A DNA stretch of 64,000 nt from positions 85,942,569 to 86,006,568 of the forward strand of contig NC_067195.1 in assembly GCF_000699445.3 (NCBI RefSeq). The letters run 5' to 3'. This document shows, piece after piece, positions 12,327 through 21,149 of the stretch. The DNA is from Schistosoma haematobium. Taxonomy: Eukaryota; Platyhelminthes; Trematoda; Strigeidida; Schistosomatidae. Made by a program: the position numbers and the translations under genes. How positions within the stretch are numbered: the stretch's first letter is position 1; the number at the start of each line of letters is the position of its first letter. The notes beneath the pieces were generated by a model. It saw nothing but the letters and a program-made list of their open reading frames with translations. It was not told where the DNA came from and did not search any database.

Positions 12327-15300
12327 ATGTACTGTTAAATAAGATTCATATTGAATACTTTTACATTCAATGAATCATAATTATTAAGTTATTAGTCTAT
12401 TTAGAAGAAAATGTGATCCTCATTTTTGTGATAAGGAAGTGATAATTGATGTACTTTTAACAAGAATGAGTCTCAGAAGAAGAAGAAGAGGAAGAAAAGG
12501 GGGAGAAAAGAAGAAGAGGAAGAGGAAGAAGAGGAGGAGGAAGAAGAAAAAGAAAAGGAAAAGAAGATAATGAGGATTAAATTATAGCTACAAGATTTAA
12601 AATTATACAAAATCAATAACACTATTTATAGTAATCAGTAGTTTGTTACTCAATGTAATGGAATTCAGCTAATGAGTAAATTTTGAGTGAGTAGATGATA
12701 GCTTAATGTCATGATAGTGATAACTCTCTTATAATCAATGTTGATTATAATTAAGCTCTTTTATTAACTTACTTAACAGACAATGGTATTCGAACAGTAG
12801 CAGGTCGTCTATTACTATGTGCTATTATGATCACACTATCATAATTGTATAAACGTGTATGCTTGATTAGTTGTGATGTCCTACGCACATATCTCTCTCT
12901 AGCTTAAATGTTAATCGCTTAATTATTGCTTCATGAATCATTATCTTTCCCATGTATATTATATGTATTCCTATCCTATTATTAGATTTCACCTAGCTGC
13001 CTAGCTGCATCTTATTCGATCTGACTATTAATTTGCCTTTGTATTTACTCACGTACACATACACAGACATTCGCCTACCTGCTTCAAATTCGCTTGATGT
13101 ATTTGTAGCTTTGTGATACGTGCTATCCGTTAATAAACTGTATTCGCCGCTTGTTAATGCATTCTAATTTCAAATTTATATAATAACGGTTATCAAAGGT
13201 GGTTGATTGACGAAGTTAAGCCACTATATCTTATCATAACAGATCAACAGTAGGATATATGTGTATTAAACTAATACGTTCTAAGTAAAATGCAATATGC
13301 ATTCCACTTTCTACTCCTCATCATCATAGGGAAGATCTGTTTATGTAAATTTAAAGTGACATAAAATCCATACATTACTAAACAATGTTAAACAATTATT
13401 ATGGTCTATACACTGATGGATTTCTTAAAAACATCTCAACATTGTAATTATTAGTAATTGAGATATTCATAAACCAGTCGACCATCCGAAGAAAGAAAAA
13501 GGGGAGAGAAAGCAGTCTTCTCTGTCTCCGGTCCTCATTTGGAATACAGCTGTCCATGCACGACCTTTCAGTTTAGTCCGTCATATGAATTCGGTACGAT
13601 GTTGACGATTTTCTCGGCTACTCACTTCATAGTGTTGAATAAGTTCCCACAATGTTCTCTTATCCACACTGTCAAATGGTTTCTCATAATCAAGGAAGTT
13701 AATGTTTAATGAGGATTTCGATTGTTCAACGATGATCCGCAGTGTCACGATTTGATCTGTGCACAACTGAACCTTATAGAATACAACCTGGTGATCACGA
13801 AGTTGAGCATCTACTGAGTCTTTCATCTGGTTCATCATCACTGTTGAAAACTTTTCCTGTTACTTATAGTAGTGTGATTTCTCTATAATTTTCACATTCT
13901 CTCAGATCTCCTTTCTTTGCTATCTTGATGAAGTTTGCCTGTGGCACTTAACCCTCCTTCCAAATCTTCCCGAATAAAACGTGGCGTATCTTTGCAATTA
14001 CTTCTACGTGTGACTTCATTACTTCACCTGGTATGTTATCAAGTCCTACTGCCTTCCCACTCTTGATTTGTCTAATGTCCATCCTGATTTCTTTGGTTCT
14101 TATCAGAGTGACATCCACAGGATGATCTGTAAGTGCTGCTTCAGTGTGCAGTGGATTCAGTATAGTTGGTCTATTCAAGAGTTCCTCGAAGCATACTACC
14201 CATTTTTCCTTGAATCTCAATGATTGACTTGGCTTCTTTCTTTTCCTTGATCGGTTCCTCTGGTTTAATATATTTCCCTACCAGTTTCTTCATTATATCG
14301 TACAGTTGTCTGATAAATATCCATTCAACTGATCGCCGCTCGCTGAATAGAATAGCTTATGAAACTAAAAGGAGCATAGATTATCCAAATACAAAGTTTA
14401 AAAAATGAAGTATACTTCAAACATTATACACGTAATTCAAGTGAATAACAACTAACATTTCAGTCTACTAAAATGTTCGGGAGATATAGGTTAGCAGTTT
14501 CCTTATTACTTACTTATTTACTTAATTTCTTACTTGCTTACGCCTGTTACTCCTCATGAAGGAGCATAGGTCACTCACCATCATTCTTCAACCAACCCTG
14601 TTCTGGGTAATCCTTCCCAGCTCTTTCCAGTTGTTATTCATCCTCTTCATATCTGCTTCCGATTGCCGACGTTATGTGTTCTTTGGCCTTCCTCTCTCCC
14701 GCTTCCCTTCAGGATTCCAAGTTATGGTTTACCCCGTGATGTGGTTTGATGATTTGCGTAATGTATGTTCTATCCATTTCCATTGTCTTTTGCTAATTTC
14801 TTCTTCAGTTGGAAGCTGGTTTGTTCTCTCCCACAGAAGGCTATTGCTGATGGTATCCGGCCAATGGATGTTGAGTATCTTGCGTAGACAGCTATTTATA
14901 AATACTTGTACCTTCTTGATGATGGTTGTTGTAGTTCTCCAAGTTTCAGCTCCGTACAGTAAAACTGCCTTGACATTCGTATTGAAGATTGTGGCTTTGA
15001 TATTGATTGAAAGTTGTTTTAAGTTCCATTTGTTCTTCAATTGTAGGAAGTTTCCTTATTAACACAAACTGTTTATCATAATTTGTATTACAAGTTTTTA
15101 TCTTTTCGTTACTCCATCTATTCTATTTCTTCTTTGTTCTTACCTTATTACGTATTTAATAATGTGAATTATCTTTAAATCGCCCATCAAATTCACTTGG
15201 TATTGTTTACTTGTATCTTCCTGTTGTTGTCTAGGATTGTAATTGATCAGTCTCTTGTTGACATATGTGAATTCCATACAGACTGTATCGTTATTGCCTT

Positions 15301-18140
15301 CAGTCACTTACATCTTGGAAATCTCTTGTTTCATCTGTTTATAAAGTTTTACAGTTAATCTATAAGTGCAATGATCTACTTTTTGTTTTTTTAATTAAAT
15401 AATTTATACTACTTAAATTCTGTTTTAGTATTGCAATCATATATGGACATCGAAAAAAGGATATATTAATATATTTATTGGTCATCGTCCATTAAACAGA
15501 ATAATTGATCAATCCGGTTATATAATTAATATTTATGAATTTCTATTCTCTTTAGATCAACAGAAATGTACTCAATGTAATTCGAATAAATTAATTTCAG
15601 GATCAACATATCCACATGAAGTGATAAAAGTAAGTGAAATAATATGGAAATAACTTTTATGATTTCTATGATTATAAAATGTTAATAAAACGTTCTATGG
15701 AAATTGTTGAATATGAAGTACCACATCAAAGACTAATGTCACTTAGAACAAATGTTGAAAACCAAGAGGAACTGAGTAACCATTCCATCCTAGTATGGAG
15801 CCCCTTACCAGTGGACAACCACGACCCTGGTGAGGACTTTCAGCAATCATTGTGGACACTTAACTTATTGACCACCAAGTTGTCATCTGATGGTTCACAT
15901 TTCCAAATTAAGTTGTTTTGCAATATTTCATGATGATTACCTATTAACACCAGTAATATTTATCTCAAATCCAACATGACTGAACCCCACTGTACACTGC
16001 GTCTTACTATAACACTTGGAATTTATTGAGTCAATCGTTAACATACACAAGGTAATTGTTATCGTAGGGTGTTTTGAAGACTGATGATATTGAAGTTTCA
16101 CGACAAGGACTGACGTTATTACACACACATCAATGAAAGCATGTTATATGAAAAGACTGTTTCAAGGAAGAAAATTTTTAAAGTGTAATTTACTTATCTC
16201 ACTTCATTAATTAATGATCAACCAGTATTTGTGTTATATCCGAGCCAAGATTAAATCACGAGTATTAATTGACTAATATTATCTATACATTCTTATAGTG
16301 TTGGTGTTCTGGACTCAAGTGGACGGGCTAGGCGTATTGGGACCAATAAGGACGCTAGGCTGCCCATACCGGTCGAAAGTCACTGGTTTGGCACAGTGCT
16401 AAGATTGTATAAGTCATATTTTGATTGATAGATAAATCACGTAAGAAAAAGCCGGACATAAAGTCACAACAGTTTGCTCATACTTCTCCCAAATTAGAAT
16501 TATTCAGTAGGTAATTTTTTAAGTAGAGTTTCTTTCTGTTCAAAATGAGTTTTTCAACGGTTAAGGATTAACTAGTTGGAGACCTGCTTGATAATATCGA
16601 TTTCAATTAGAGTTTTTACAATGTATTCTACTAATGCAAAACTTGAAATTCAAAATTGTTTTCGTTATATGAAACAGTCTTAATCCTTGTAGTCTTTATT
16701 GGTCAACTTTTAGTAGTTGAAGGTGATTAACAAGAAGTTCTGAATACCTTAAGTTTTTTACTCTTGAAAGATTTTCAGCAAGAAAGAAACTAGTGCATTC
16801 TGTCTCGTTTCATTGAAACAGTTAGAACTGTATCACGTATGGTTATTCAGAACGCATGTTAGTACAGTGTGCAACTGTTTCATTGATCATTGATGACCAA
16901 GAACTATACAATCAACGTTTAATATCCATAACTTAAATGTACGTACGGTGGGACTATAATTTATGTACGACATTTGAGTGACGATAAAGTGACCTTGATA
17001 ATGTTCACCTGCTAACTAGGACCAAATGAGGGTTATAAATCAGTGTGAGAAATTAGAGTTATGATTTACAGCTGATGGTCAAGGTTAGGGATTAGATATA
17101 AAGTTTTAATCACGAACTGACATGAGCTAAAATCGTAAAACGCTCTATAATCAAATGGATGAATGAATTTCGTGCCAAAATCGAAGACATGTTATTTTAT
17201 ACCTTATTAGTTCGTTCATAAATTTTTGTTAAAACTTGATCACAATATCGTTGAAGTTGCAAATGTAAATCATCGGATACCAACTCAGTGGTCTAAGATT
17301 TATTATCGTTTACCACGAGGATTGAAGGTTCTGAGTTTTATCCTTGGTGAGTTCATGTGTCTGAGAACTGTAGAAATGTCTCGTGATAAGATGGAACAGA
17401 TGTCCAGTGCATCTTACTTTGCAATCGTCGTCTAACTAAAGTCAGCTAGTAACATAAAATCACACTATTCTCATCAAACTGGAAGATCAGTTGATATACT
17501 TTGAGACATTCACATGTAAACCACTTCCTTACAACTTATGATTTCATTGCTAAAACAATTCTTTTTCAAATATACACCCGTTTTTTAGGTTTTAGCATAC
17601 ATTCGAAATTATATTACTATTAAACCGATATATTTCAGTACAACTCAATATGGATTCCAAATTGAATTTTTTAAAAATTCATTTACTTTTAATCAACAAA
17701 AGTCCATAAACAAAGAAACTATTAATTCTCAGATCGTATCCAATAGTAACGGTGAGACATTCAAAGAAATCTGCTCAACGAAAAACGATCAATCCTTTGA
17801 TTCTTTGAAAAAGTCCAGTGAAATTTCAAAGTTCATTAAAAATTCAAAAAATTACCCATTCAATGAAGAAAGTATCAAATGTAATCATCGTACTTTATCT
17901 ATTACTGAAGGGAAATCAACAGTACAATTACTAAAAGACAACAATCGAGAAGTTATTATGACTAAAAATAAATTAAATAACATCAATAAGAATGATACAG
18001 ATCTTTATTTAAACAAAGAACCGGTCAGTTTGAAGTGCATTCCTAAACCTACCGAACTTGAATCTACAACAGTTGATGATTTAAAACAAACTGGAAATCA
18101 GATCAATAAGATGTCAATTCGCGGATCGTGTTATGTTTGA
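7183..18140 (+). CDS. 3CxxC-type (RTP/Zar1-like) zinc-finger protein
   Basis: Four exons join in frame: 7183-7343, 10525-10690, 15429-15629 and 17589-18140 (TGA). The predicted protein is about 359 aa. Residues ~98-120 read [20 protein letters not shown] and ~153-160 QQKCTQCN: a Phe-x-Cys-x2-Cys-x3-Trp motif followed about 45 residues later by a second Cys-x2-Cys, as in the 3CxxC zinc-finger family (receptor-transporting proteins, Zar1). A third Cys pair is not evident. In vertebrates, RTPs help chemoreceptors reach the membrane and Zar1 binds RNA; neither role can be assumed here. Residues ~230-355 form a low-complexity Asn/Lys/Ser-rich tail. Introns are filled with SINEs, a Penelope relic, MITEs, LINE fragments and an LTR remnant. 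The exon structure is firm; the family call is moderate. Confidence 0.68.
7403..7800 (-). mobile_element. SINE family B, copy 1 (near full length)
   Basis: Read on the minus strand: a ~170-bp leader, a tRNA-like part (box A-like TGGTCTAGAGGTTAAG, box B-like GGGTTCAGATCTT), a hammerhead-like segment with GGACGAAAC but a damaged CTGA core, then a conserved tail ending ...CCTTCTGA. Family members recur about ten times in this window. Confidence 0.75.
7808..7995 (-). mobile_element. SINE family B, copy 2
   Basis: Antisense copy with the family tail (CATGGAAAACCTGGAAGC) and a damaged hammerhead (CTGAATA core). It abuts copy 3 head to head. Confidence 0.7.
8000..8215 (+). mobile_element. SINE family B, copy 3
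   Basis: Sense copy: ATTAACACCGTTGGATGCC leader, decayed tRNA-like part, GCTGCGGAGTCCCG..GGACGAAAG segment and tail CATGGTGGTTTAGC. The hammerhead core has CTGCGGA instead of CTGANGA, so it is predicted inactive. Confidence 0.7.
8216..8805. other. Intron sequence, nothing recognised
   Basis: AT-rich intron 1 sequence of the 3CxxC gene without recognised repeats or RNA genes. Confidence 0.5.
8810..9310 (-). mobile_element. Penelope-like element relic with GIY-YIG region
   Basis: The minus strand, in broken frames, reads [19 protein letters not shown] followed by a [13 protein letters not shown] stretch. That is the arrangement of the GIY-YIG endonuclease end of Penelope-like elements (Cys-x-Cys-Gly, Tyr-Val-Gly-Arg, Glu-His). 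Upstream lies a KPLFMKL-like connection region. It contains stop codons and shifts and lacks the RT core. It is only loosely similar to the element at 49330, so it is a different lineage. Confidence 0.65.
9735..9945 (-). mobile_element. Sm-alpha-like SINE/satellite unit, copy A1
   Basis: Minus strand: box A-like CTCAGTAGCTAGATG, box B-like GGTTCGAGCCCC, GTGAACATCAACTC, GGTACATCCAG CTGACGA and CATCCTGGATTCC. The hammerhead is dead: stem II is disrupted and GAA has become TAA. Confidence 0.75.
10525..10690 (+). CDS. 3CxxC gene exon 2
   Basis: After TATGGTAG. Contains [21 protein letters not shown] and [14 protein letters not shown] sequence and ends at GTAAGT (10691). It carries the first cysteine of the first Cys pair. 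Confidence 0.7.
10771..11053. mobile_element. MITE with 21-bp terminal inverted repeats, copy 1
   Basis: The left end reads GACTATAATTTATGGACGA; the right end (11032-11053) is its perfect reverse complement over those 19 bases. The internal ~240 bp are non-coding and match the copy at 16950-17232. No target duplication is obvious. The TIRs imply mobilisation by a DNA transposase, of unknown superfamily. Confidence 0.8.
11100..11175 (+). mobile_element. tRNA-like SINE family C head, copy 1 (fragment)
   Basis: ATCTCAATGTTAACAACTTAGACTATGAAGG..GACAGGTTTGAATTGGATTCC parallels the copy at 11625-11700 (box A TAGCTCAGTGTTAACG, box B GGATTTGAATT). No ribozyme core follows here. Confidence 0.5.
11625..11790 (+). 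mobile_element. tRNA-like SINE family C, copy 2
   Basis: A tRNA-like head (GCATAGCTCAGTGTTAACG, then GACACGGATTTGAATTTGTC) is followed about 40 bases later by a hammerhead core at 11727-11760. The 3' end was not delimited. Confidence 0.55.
11723..11766 (+). ncRNA. Hammerhead ribozyme core, family C type
   Basis: CTGATGA (11727-11733), stem II GTGC/GCAC with a CTAGTA loop, GAA (11748-11750), then a short stem III ending GGTC, with the predicted cleavage after C11759. All conserved core bases are present. Stem I (upstream AACTTA against downstream CAGGATT) pairs poorly, so this copy is probably inactive or a relic. Confidence 0.5.
12295..12324. repeat. (ATT)10 microsatellite
   Basis: Perfect ATT run. 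Confidence 0.95.
12476..12570 (+). repeat. Long all-purine (GAA/GGA) tract
   Basis: About 95 bases almost entirely A and G (GAAGAAGAAGAGGAAG type). It lies in intron 2 of the 3CxxC gene, on its sense strand. Confidence 0.85.
13500..14225 (-). mobile_element. SR2-like (RTE) LINE reverse-transcriptase fragment
   Basis: The minus strand encodes, in broken frames, the thumb/finger part of an RTE-type [34 protein letters not shown], then [20 protein letters not shown] (RT motif A region). Stops and shifts make it dead. It is separate from the adjacent 3' fragment at 14505-15055, because the order is wrong for one element. Confidence 0.8.
14505..15055 (-). mobile_element. SR2-like (RTE) LINE 3' end
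   Basis: The minus strand has a 103-codon open stretch with [35 protein letters not shown] and [13 protein letters not shown], the C-terminal domain typical of schistosome RTE elements, and ends in a TAAG-rich tail. 5'-truncated. Confidence 0.85.
15429..15629 (+). CDS. 3CxxC gene exon 3
   Basis: After TTTTAG, 67 codons in phase 0, ending at GTAAGT (15630). Supplies [10 protein letters not shown] and the second pair, CTQC. Confidence 0.72.
16232..16471 (+). mobile_element. Internally deleted solo LTR, same family as the 42937 element
   Basis: Starts TGTTATATCC and ends CACAACA. The 5' ~70 bp and 3' ~170 bp match the 531-bp LTR at 42937, but about 290 bp in the middle are missing. Flanks ATTTG and GTTTG are a near-perfect 5-bp target duplication. 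Confidence 0.75.
16950..17232. mobile_element. MITE with terminal inverted repeats, copy 2
   Basis: Same family and orientation as 10771-11053 along the full length (GTGACCTTGA, ACCAAATGAGGGTTATAAA, AAATGGATGAATGAA). The right TIR has decayed (TTCGTTCATAAATTTTTG). Confidence 0.75.
17589..18140 (+). CDS. 3CxxC gene exon 4 (terminal)
   Basis: After TTTTTTAG, 184 codons to TGA. The first ~40 residues ([16 protein letters not shown]) look structured; the rest is Asn/Lys/Ser/Thr-rich. No AATAAA is seen between the stop and the solo LTR at 18355. Confidence 0.7.
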   Translation, partial: VLAYIRNYITIKPIYFSTTQYGFQIEFFKNSFTFNQQKSINKETINSQIVSNSNGETFKEICSTKNDQSFDSLKKSSEISKFIKNSKNYPFNEESIKCNHRTLSITEGKSTVQLLKDNNREVIMTKNKLNNINKNDTDLYLNKEPVSLKCIPKPTELESTTVDDLKQTGNQINKMSIRGSCYV

Positions 18141-18354
18141 TATGAATTCACTGACTGTTAATATTTTACATTCTCAGTATATTCTTTTTTGTTGACCATT
18201 TATCATATTCCCATATGAAGTTCTTTTACTTTAAGCGCCATTCAAATATGGGATCAAAATTATTTTAAAGTGTAATAATTAGACATAAAGAAGAATTGAT
18301 AAACTTTTAGTCAAATGTTCTCATTTCTCTAGTCATTGTCTATGTAGATAATAG

Positions 18355-18881
18355 TGTTATATCCTAGTGAAGATTACATTACGAGTAACCTCTGAGACCT
18401 AGTAGTGAACTAATATTATCTATACATTCTTATGGTATAAATATTCAATAATTAGATCATGTATATTTATATTCCTCTTGTTATAAGCTTCATTTTGACC
18501 TATAATTTATTATTGTACGCTTTACGGTTCTTAAGCTATGTTCAGTTTATTGACTACTGCCTCCCACGTTCACAGTCACTTTTTGGCTTTATTGTGTACA
18601 AATGTTATTTCCTATTTTATGGTGCGTTGCGGTTTGTTTGTTTGTTTGATATATAAACCCAGTATGTCTGAAATAAATGATTCGATTCGATTCATATTAC
18701 AGAAGCTGCTATTGTGTTCTGGACTCAAGTGGACGGGCTAGGCGGACATAGGACCAATAAGGACGCTAGGCTGCTCATGCCGCTCGAACGTCATTGGTTT
18801 GGCACTGTGTGAAGGTTGTATAAGTCATATTTTGATCAGTGAATAAATCACGTGATAAAAGCCGGACATAAAATCATAACG
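18355..18881 (+). mobile_element. Solo LTR of the 42937 family
   Basis: About 527 bp aligning end to end with the LTR of the complete element (TGTTATATCC start, ATTCCTCTTGTTATAAGCTT, GATATATAAA, GAAATAAATG, TCATAAC end). Flanks AATAG and AAGAG fit a decayed 5-bp duplication. It carries its own TATA-like and AATAAA signals, 215 bp after the 3CxxC stop codon. Confidence 0.85.
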
Positions 18882-20328
18882 AAGAGATGGTTAATTATTA
18901 TCATATTCTGTTTTACTAATAGTTATGTTTCTCATAATGAACTGTTGATTGATCTTGTATTTCTTCTGTTATATTACTGCTTAATTTCAATTGAATCTTT
19001 ACACTTTAAATTTTTCGTTTGCTTTACTGATTTCTCACAGGTTAAATGTTAAATGATGACTTTTTATGATTAACATTATTTGGTATCTGGTTTACATAGT
19101 TGCGGAAAGTATCAGTCAGTAATAGATATCAGCTTTCGAAACGCTGAAATCTATTTTTGTGTCTTGAAAATTGAAATAAAGCATAAAAGTACTTGTGAAG
19201 ATGCCACAGGTATTCGGAGTTTGACAACGCTTTAACCGGTAACACCTGATATGAATCGTACCCACCAAGTGAAATCAAAAGACAGAAGCGAAGTGGTCCG
19301 AAGATATATTTGATAGGCTATCGATATGTCAAGGATTGTCTGATGTAATCTGGCTAGCGATTGCATGGGTTGTTGAGCACGGCGTTACAACTCGTGATTT
19401 GGTGCGGATGCATGACCGAGCGCCTTCAGCTAGGTGAGTCCATTAAAACTAATGTGGTCAGCATCCAATGTTGAAGACTTTCAGAGCTATTTATTTTGGG
19501 GATTAATTTACCGCTACATTTGAGCTACATGTTCCTATCATCTGGATATTTTCAACAAGTTATCTGTTTTCTTATTTGTTTTAACACATCGTTATGATCA
19601 TTAGTCGCCTAACCTATAGAGGAGCGTTTGTGAAACGTTTAAGACATTTTGTTGCATAAGTTACAGAAAGGCGAATCAGGGATATCGCGATTGCAGCAAT
19701 ATGCATAGAAAACAATGTATATTATTCAAATGACAATTCCTGAAATGCTAACATTTAGTTGGCGATCACTCAATATTTATCGTCAGTGTAGATCAAGAAA
19801 TAAGGAAAGGAAACTTGTTGAAATACTTTGTGCTGAGAATTCTGCATTATACCAAAAATGTATTGAATAAAGACAATAATAATATTTAATGCATGAACTA
19901 GTTTACTTCATGGGTTTTTTAATCACTTCAACGTTGAATGTAATTGTACCCTTCCATAATATTCTTAAGTTGTTGACCTTTTACAATTTCATTACATTTA
20001 TTAAGACTCTTGGCCAAATATATATTAGCGAAACATTCTCGCCTGTAGCTTCAATATATAACCGTTTATTTATTGAGGAATACCACAAACTAGATCGTAA
20101 AACTTGGGCAAGTAGTTTTCATTTCTTATATTTTGAAGATATCACGAATATTCAGTACTTGATATCGTTTTTGTTATTAACACTGGTTATCGATGATCCT
20201 AAAGCCAATCAAACTAGAGCTCAGCAATAAAATGTTTTGGAGCTATATTCTGAGGATGGTCGATGTGTCGAGAAGTATATGACCTGAACTGTAACTCCTG
20301 AGAATGCACTGTCAAAGCATATGTAATA

Positions 20329-20330
<2 letters not shown>
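18882..20330. other. Intergenic, mostly unrecognised
   Basis: Only a short ~75-bp repeat at 19798-19875 (CTTGTTGAAATACTTTGTGCTG..ATTGAATAAA) is recognised; it recurs at 28562-28630 and looks like a LINE-type 3' tail. The 19200-19450 stretch is GC-richer but unassigned. Confidence 0.5.

Positions 20331-20372
<42 letters not shown>
20331..20372. repeat. (TA)n microsatellite
   Basis: Perfect TA run of about 42 bases, bracketed by two copies of GTCAAAGCATATGT (20311 and 20493). Confidence 0.9.
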
Positions 20373-20374
<2 letters not shown>

Positions 20375-20382
20375 GTGTAGTT

Positions 20383-20572
20383 GCAGTCATATAAATTGTC
20401 ACGTACTGTCCTCCAGGTTGCCATACTGAATTCTTCATCCATAATCAAATTTCTGATAAACTCAACTGAAGTGAGTTTCAGTATTTCGCCAGTCAAAGCA
20501 TATGTGTATTCCCAGGTGTTTCGGATACTTCGCCTGTTTCCTTCTTTAAACTGCACCTCGATCCTTCCTTAG
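20383..20572 (-). other. Coding-like fragment of unknown origin
   Basis: The minus strand is open for ~60 codons with balanced composition (RNTWEYTYALTGEILKLT, EFIRNLIMDEEFSMATW). It may be an exon of an unseen gene or part of a transposon ORF; I do not recognise it. Confidence 0.3.
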
Positions 20573-21149
20573 TAGAAAATACCTTTCGTTTGACAAGTGA
20601 CCGGTCCATGCTTTTGACGACTGGACAACTTTGTATATTACGGGTCTTTTGTATAAACTGTTATGAGAGTTAACGAATGTGCCTGTTGGAGACACTACTT
20701 AACTCTTTTTATACATACATTTAATTCTTTGGCAAAACTTTTGTACGCCTCTATATCATGTTCGTATTTTTAATTTTTTACCACTTACTACCATATCATG
20801 CAGTAAGACCGAAAAAACAGTAAACTTTGGAGCCAGCAAGATATGACTACTGAAATTCGTAAAATCCTTGGTTGCACGGCAAGTTCTAAATCGATGGTGG
20901 TATATTTGCTTTATTAAAAAGTTTGCTATGTTGTCAACGATGCTCGTTAGGTTTTTAAAATACGACACTTTGGGCAATGACTTTTTCTTGTTGACAGAGA
21001 TGAAATGATTCTATCAATTAACTTAATTCGGTACTCCTTCCTTGTGTATACTCATCGATTTAAATCATGTTAGTGAATGACGCAACTTAATAAGTCATAA
21101 ATGAGAATGGATGTTTGAAAACATAGATTTTGTACACGCAATGATCTGG

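Larger units (their letters stand above)
11791..13499. other. Intron sequence with simple repeats only
   Basis: Contains a CT-rich run near 12040, (ATT)n at 12295-12324 and a ~95-base purine tract at 12476-12570. Nothing else was recognised. Confidence 0.6.

Noticed and set aside
14556..15062. A 168-codon open frame on the plus strand
   Set aside because: It is the antisense of the SR2-like C-terminal domain; the minus-strand frame is the one with LINE motifs. The same holds for 42401-42970 and 45611-46051.
18459..18741. Open frames with hydrophobic residues that look like membrane proteins
   Set aside because: They lie entirely inside the solo LTR and recur in both LTRs at 42937 and 44614 in non-coding LTR sequence.
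19889..20230. A 113-codon plus-strand frame
   Set aside because: Low-complexity Phe/Ile/Leu/Tyr composition from AT-rich DNA, no splice partners, no recognisable motif.
20331..20372. CRISPR-like or other structured repeat array
   Set aside because: These and the other periodic stretches are simple di- or trinucleotide microsatellites; a CRISPR array is not expected in an animal genome.
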